Origin: CAYYYP01 sp964475985
Lineage (GTDB): Bacteria; Bdellovibrionota; UBA1018; CAYHWW01
DNA length: 14,667 nt
Assembly (NCBI GenBank): GCA_964475985.1
Contig: CAYYYP010000065.1
Coordinates: 1-14,667, forward strand
Reading direction: 5' to 3'
Shown one piece after another: positions 14,594 through 14,667 of this stretch (the stretch's first letter is position 1; every line of letters starts with the position of its first letter). Position numbers and translations under genes: made by a program. The notes beneath the pieces were generated by a model. The model ran no database searches, was not told the DNA's origin, and was given only the letters and a program-made list of their open reading frames with translations.

Positions 14594-14658
14594 GGTTGCT
14601 GGTTGCTGGGTCCTGGTTGCTGGGTTGCTGGGGTTGCTGGGTCCTGGGTCCTGGTTGC
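14594..14658 (+). repeat. Degenerate 7-bp tandem repeat of two alternating units
   Basis: Nine units run head to tail: GGTTGCT at 14594, 14601 and 14615; GGGTCCT at 14608, 14639 and 14646; a unit with one extra G at 14622 and one with two extra G at 14630; and a partial GGTTGC at 14653-14658. The two unit types differ at positions 3 and 5. It ends about 9 bp before the window edge. Strand-asymmetric G/T-rich minisatellite in an intergenic region; function unknown. Confidence 0.8.
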
Positions 14659-14667
14659 ACAATCCCG

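Noticed and set aside
14594..14658. Possible CRISPR array
   Set aside because: Units are 7 bp, contiguous and without spacers; no cas gene nearby.

Overview
The window reads as a chromosomal piece of a flagellated Gram-negative bacterium, most likely a Bdellovibrionota or other former deltaproteobacterial lineage. This is inferred from gene content and overall style (late flagellar operon with csrA-fliW, a BamD-type lipoprotein, a TPR/two-TM/SH3 membrane protein, GC near 50%), not from any marker gene. It is gene-dense, with intergenic gaps mostly under 80 bp. No tRNA, rRNA, CRISPR, insertion sequence or phage gene was seen.

Region 1 (1-4534, + strand) is a late flagellar operon: the tail of a FlgJ-type rod-binding protein, then flgM (anti-sigma-28), flgN (hook-junction chaperone), flgK and flgL (hook-filament junction), csrA (RNA-binding post-transcriptional regulator) and fliW (CsrA antagonist and flagellin-binding assembly factor). 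The gene set couples export of junction proteins and flagellin to transcriptional (FlgM) and translational (CsrA/FliW) feedback. The csrA ribosome binding site sits in the loop of a perfect small hairpin, inside a larger 9-bp inverted repeat, a plausible autoregulatory site.

Region 2 (6662-4551, - strand) holds three closely spaced genes of envelope or TPR type: a membrane protein with a TPR-like N-terminus, two TM helices and an SH3-like C-terminus (BatE-like architecture), a BamD-like outer-membrane assembly lipoprotein, and a soluble TPR protein.

Region 3 (6732-12370, + strand), divergent from region 2, is a compact four-gene catabolic operon: a class-III PLP aminotransferase, an M20-fold metallohydrolase homologue, arginine/ornithine N-succinyltransferase (astA) and succinylglutamate-semialdehyde dehydrogenase (astD). 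It resembles the arginine succinyltransferase (AST) pathway, but no AstB or canonical AstE is present, and the M20 protein has lost two residues normally needed for di-zinc catalysis. A perfect 8-bp hairpin spans the astA stop and astD start codons.

Region 4 (14387-12375, - strand) is one large exported protein with a helical middle, an acidic stretch and a roughly 160-residue Gln/Tyr-rich C-terminal tail. Upstream (14388-14667) lie a perfect 14-bp palindrome, a G-rich stretch and a degenerate 7-bp tandem repeat running to near the window end.
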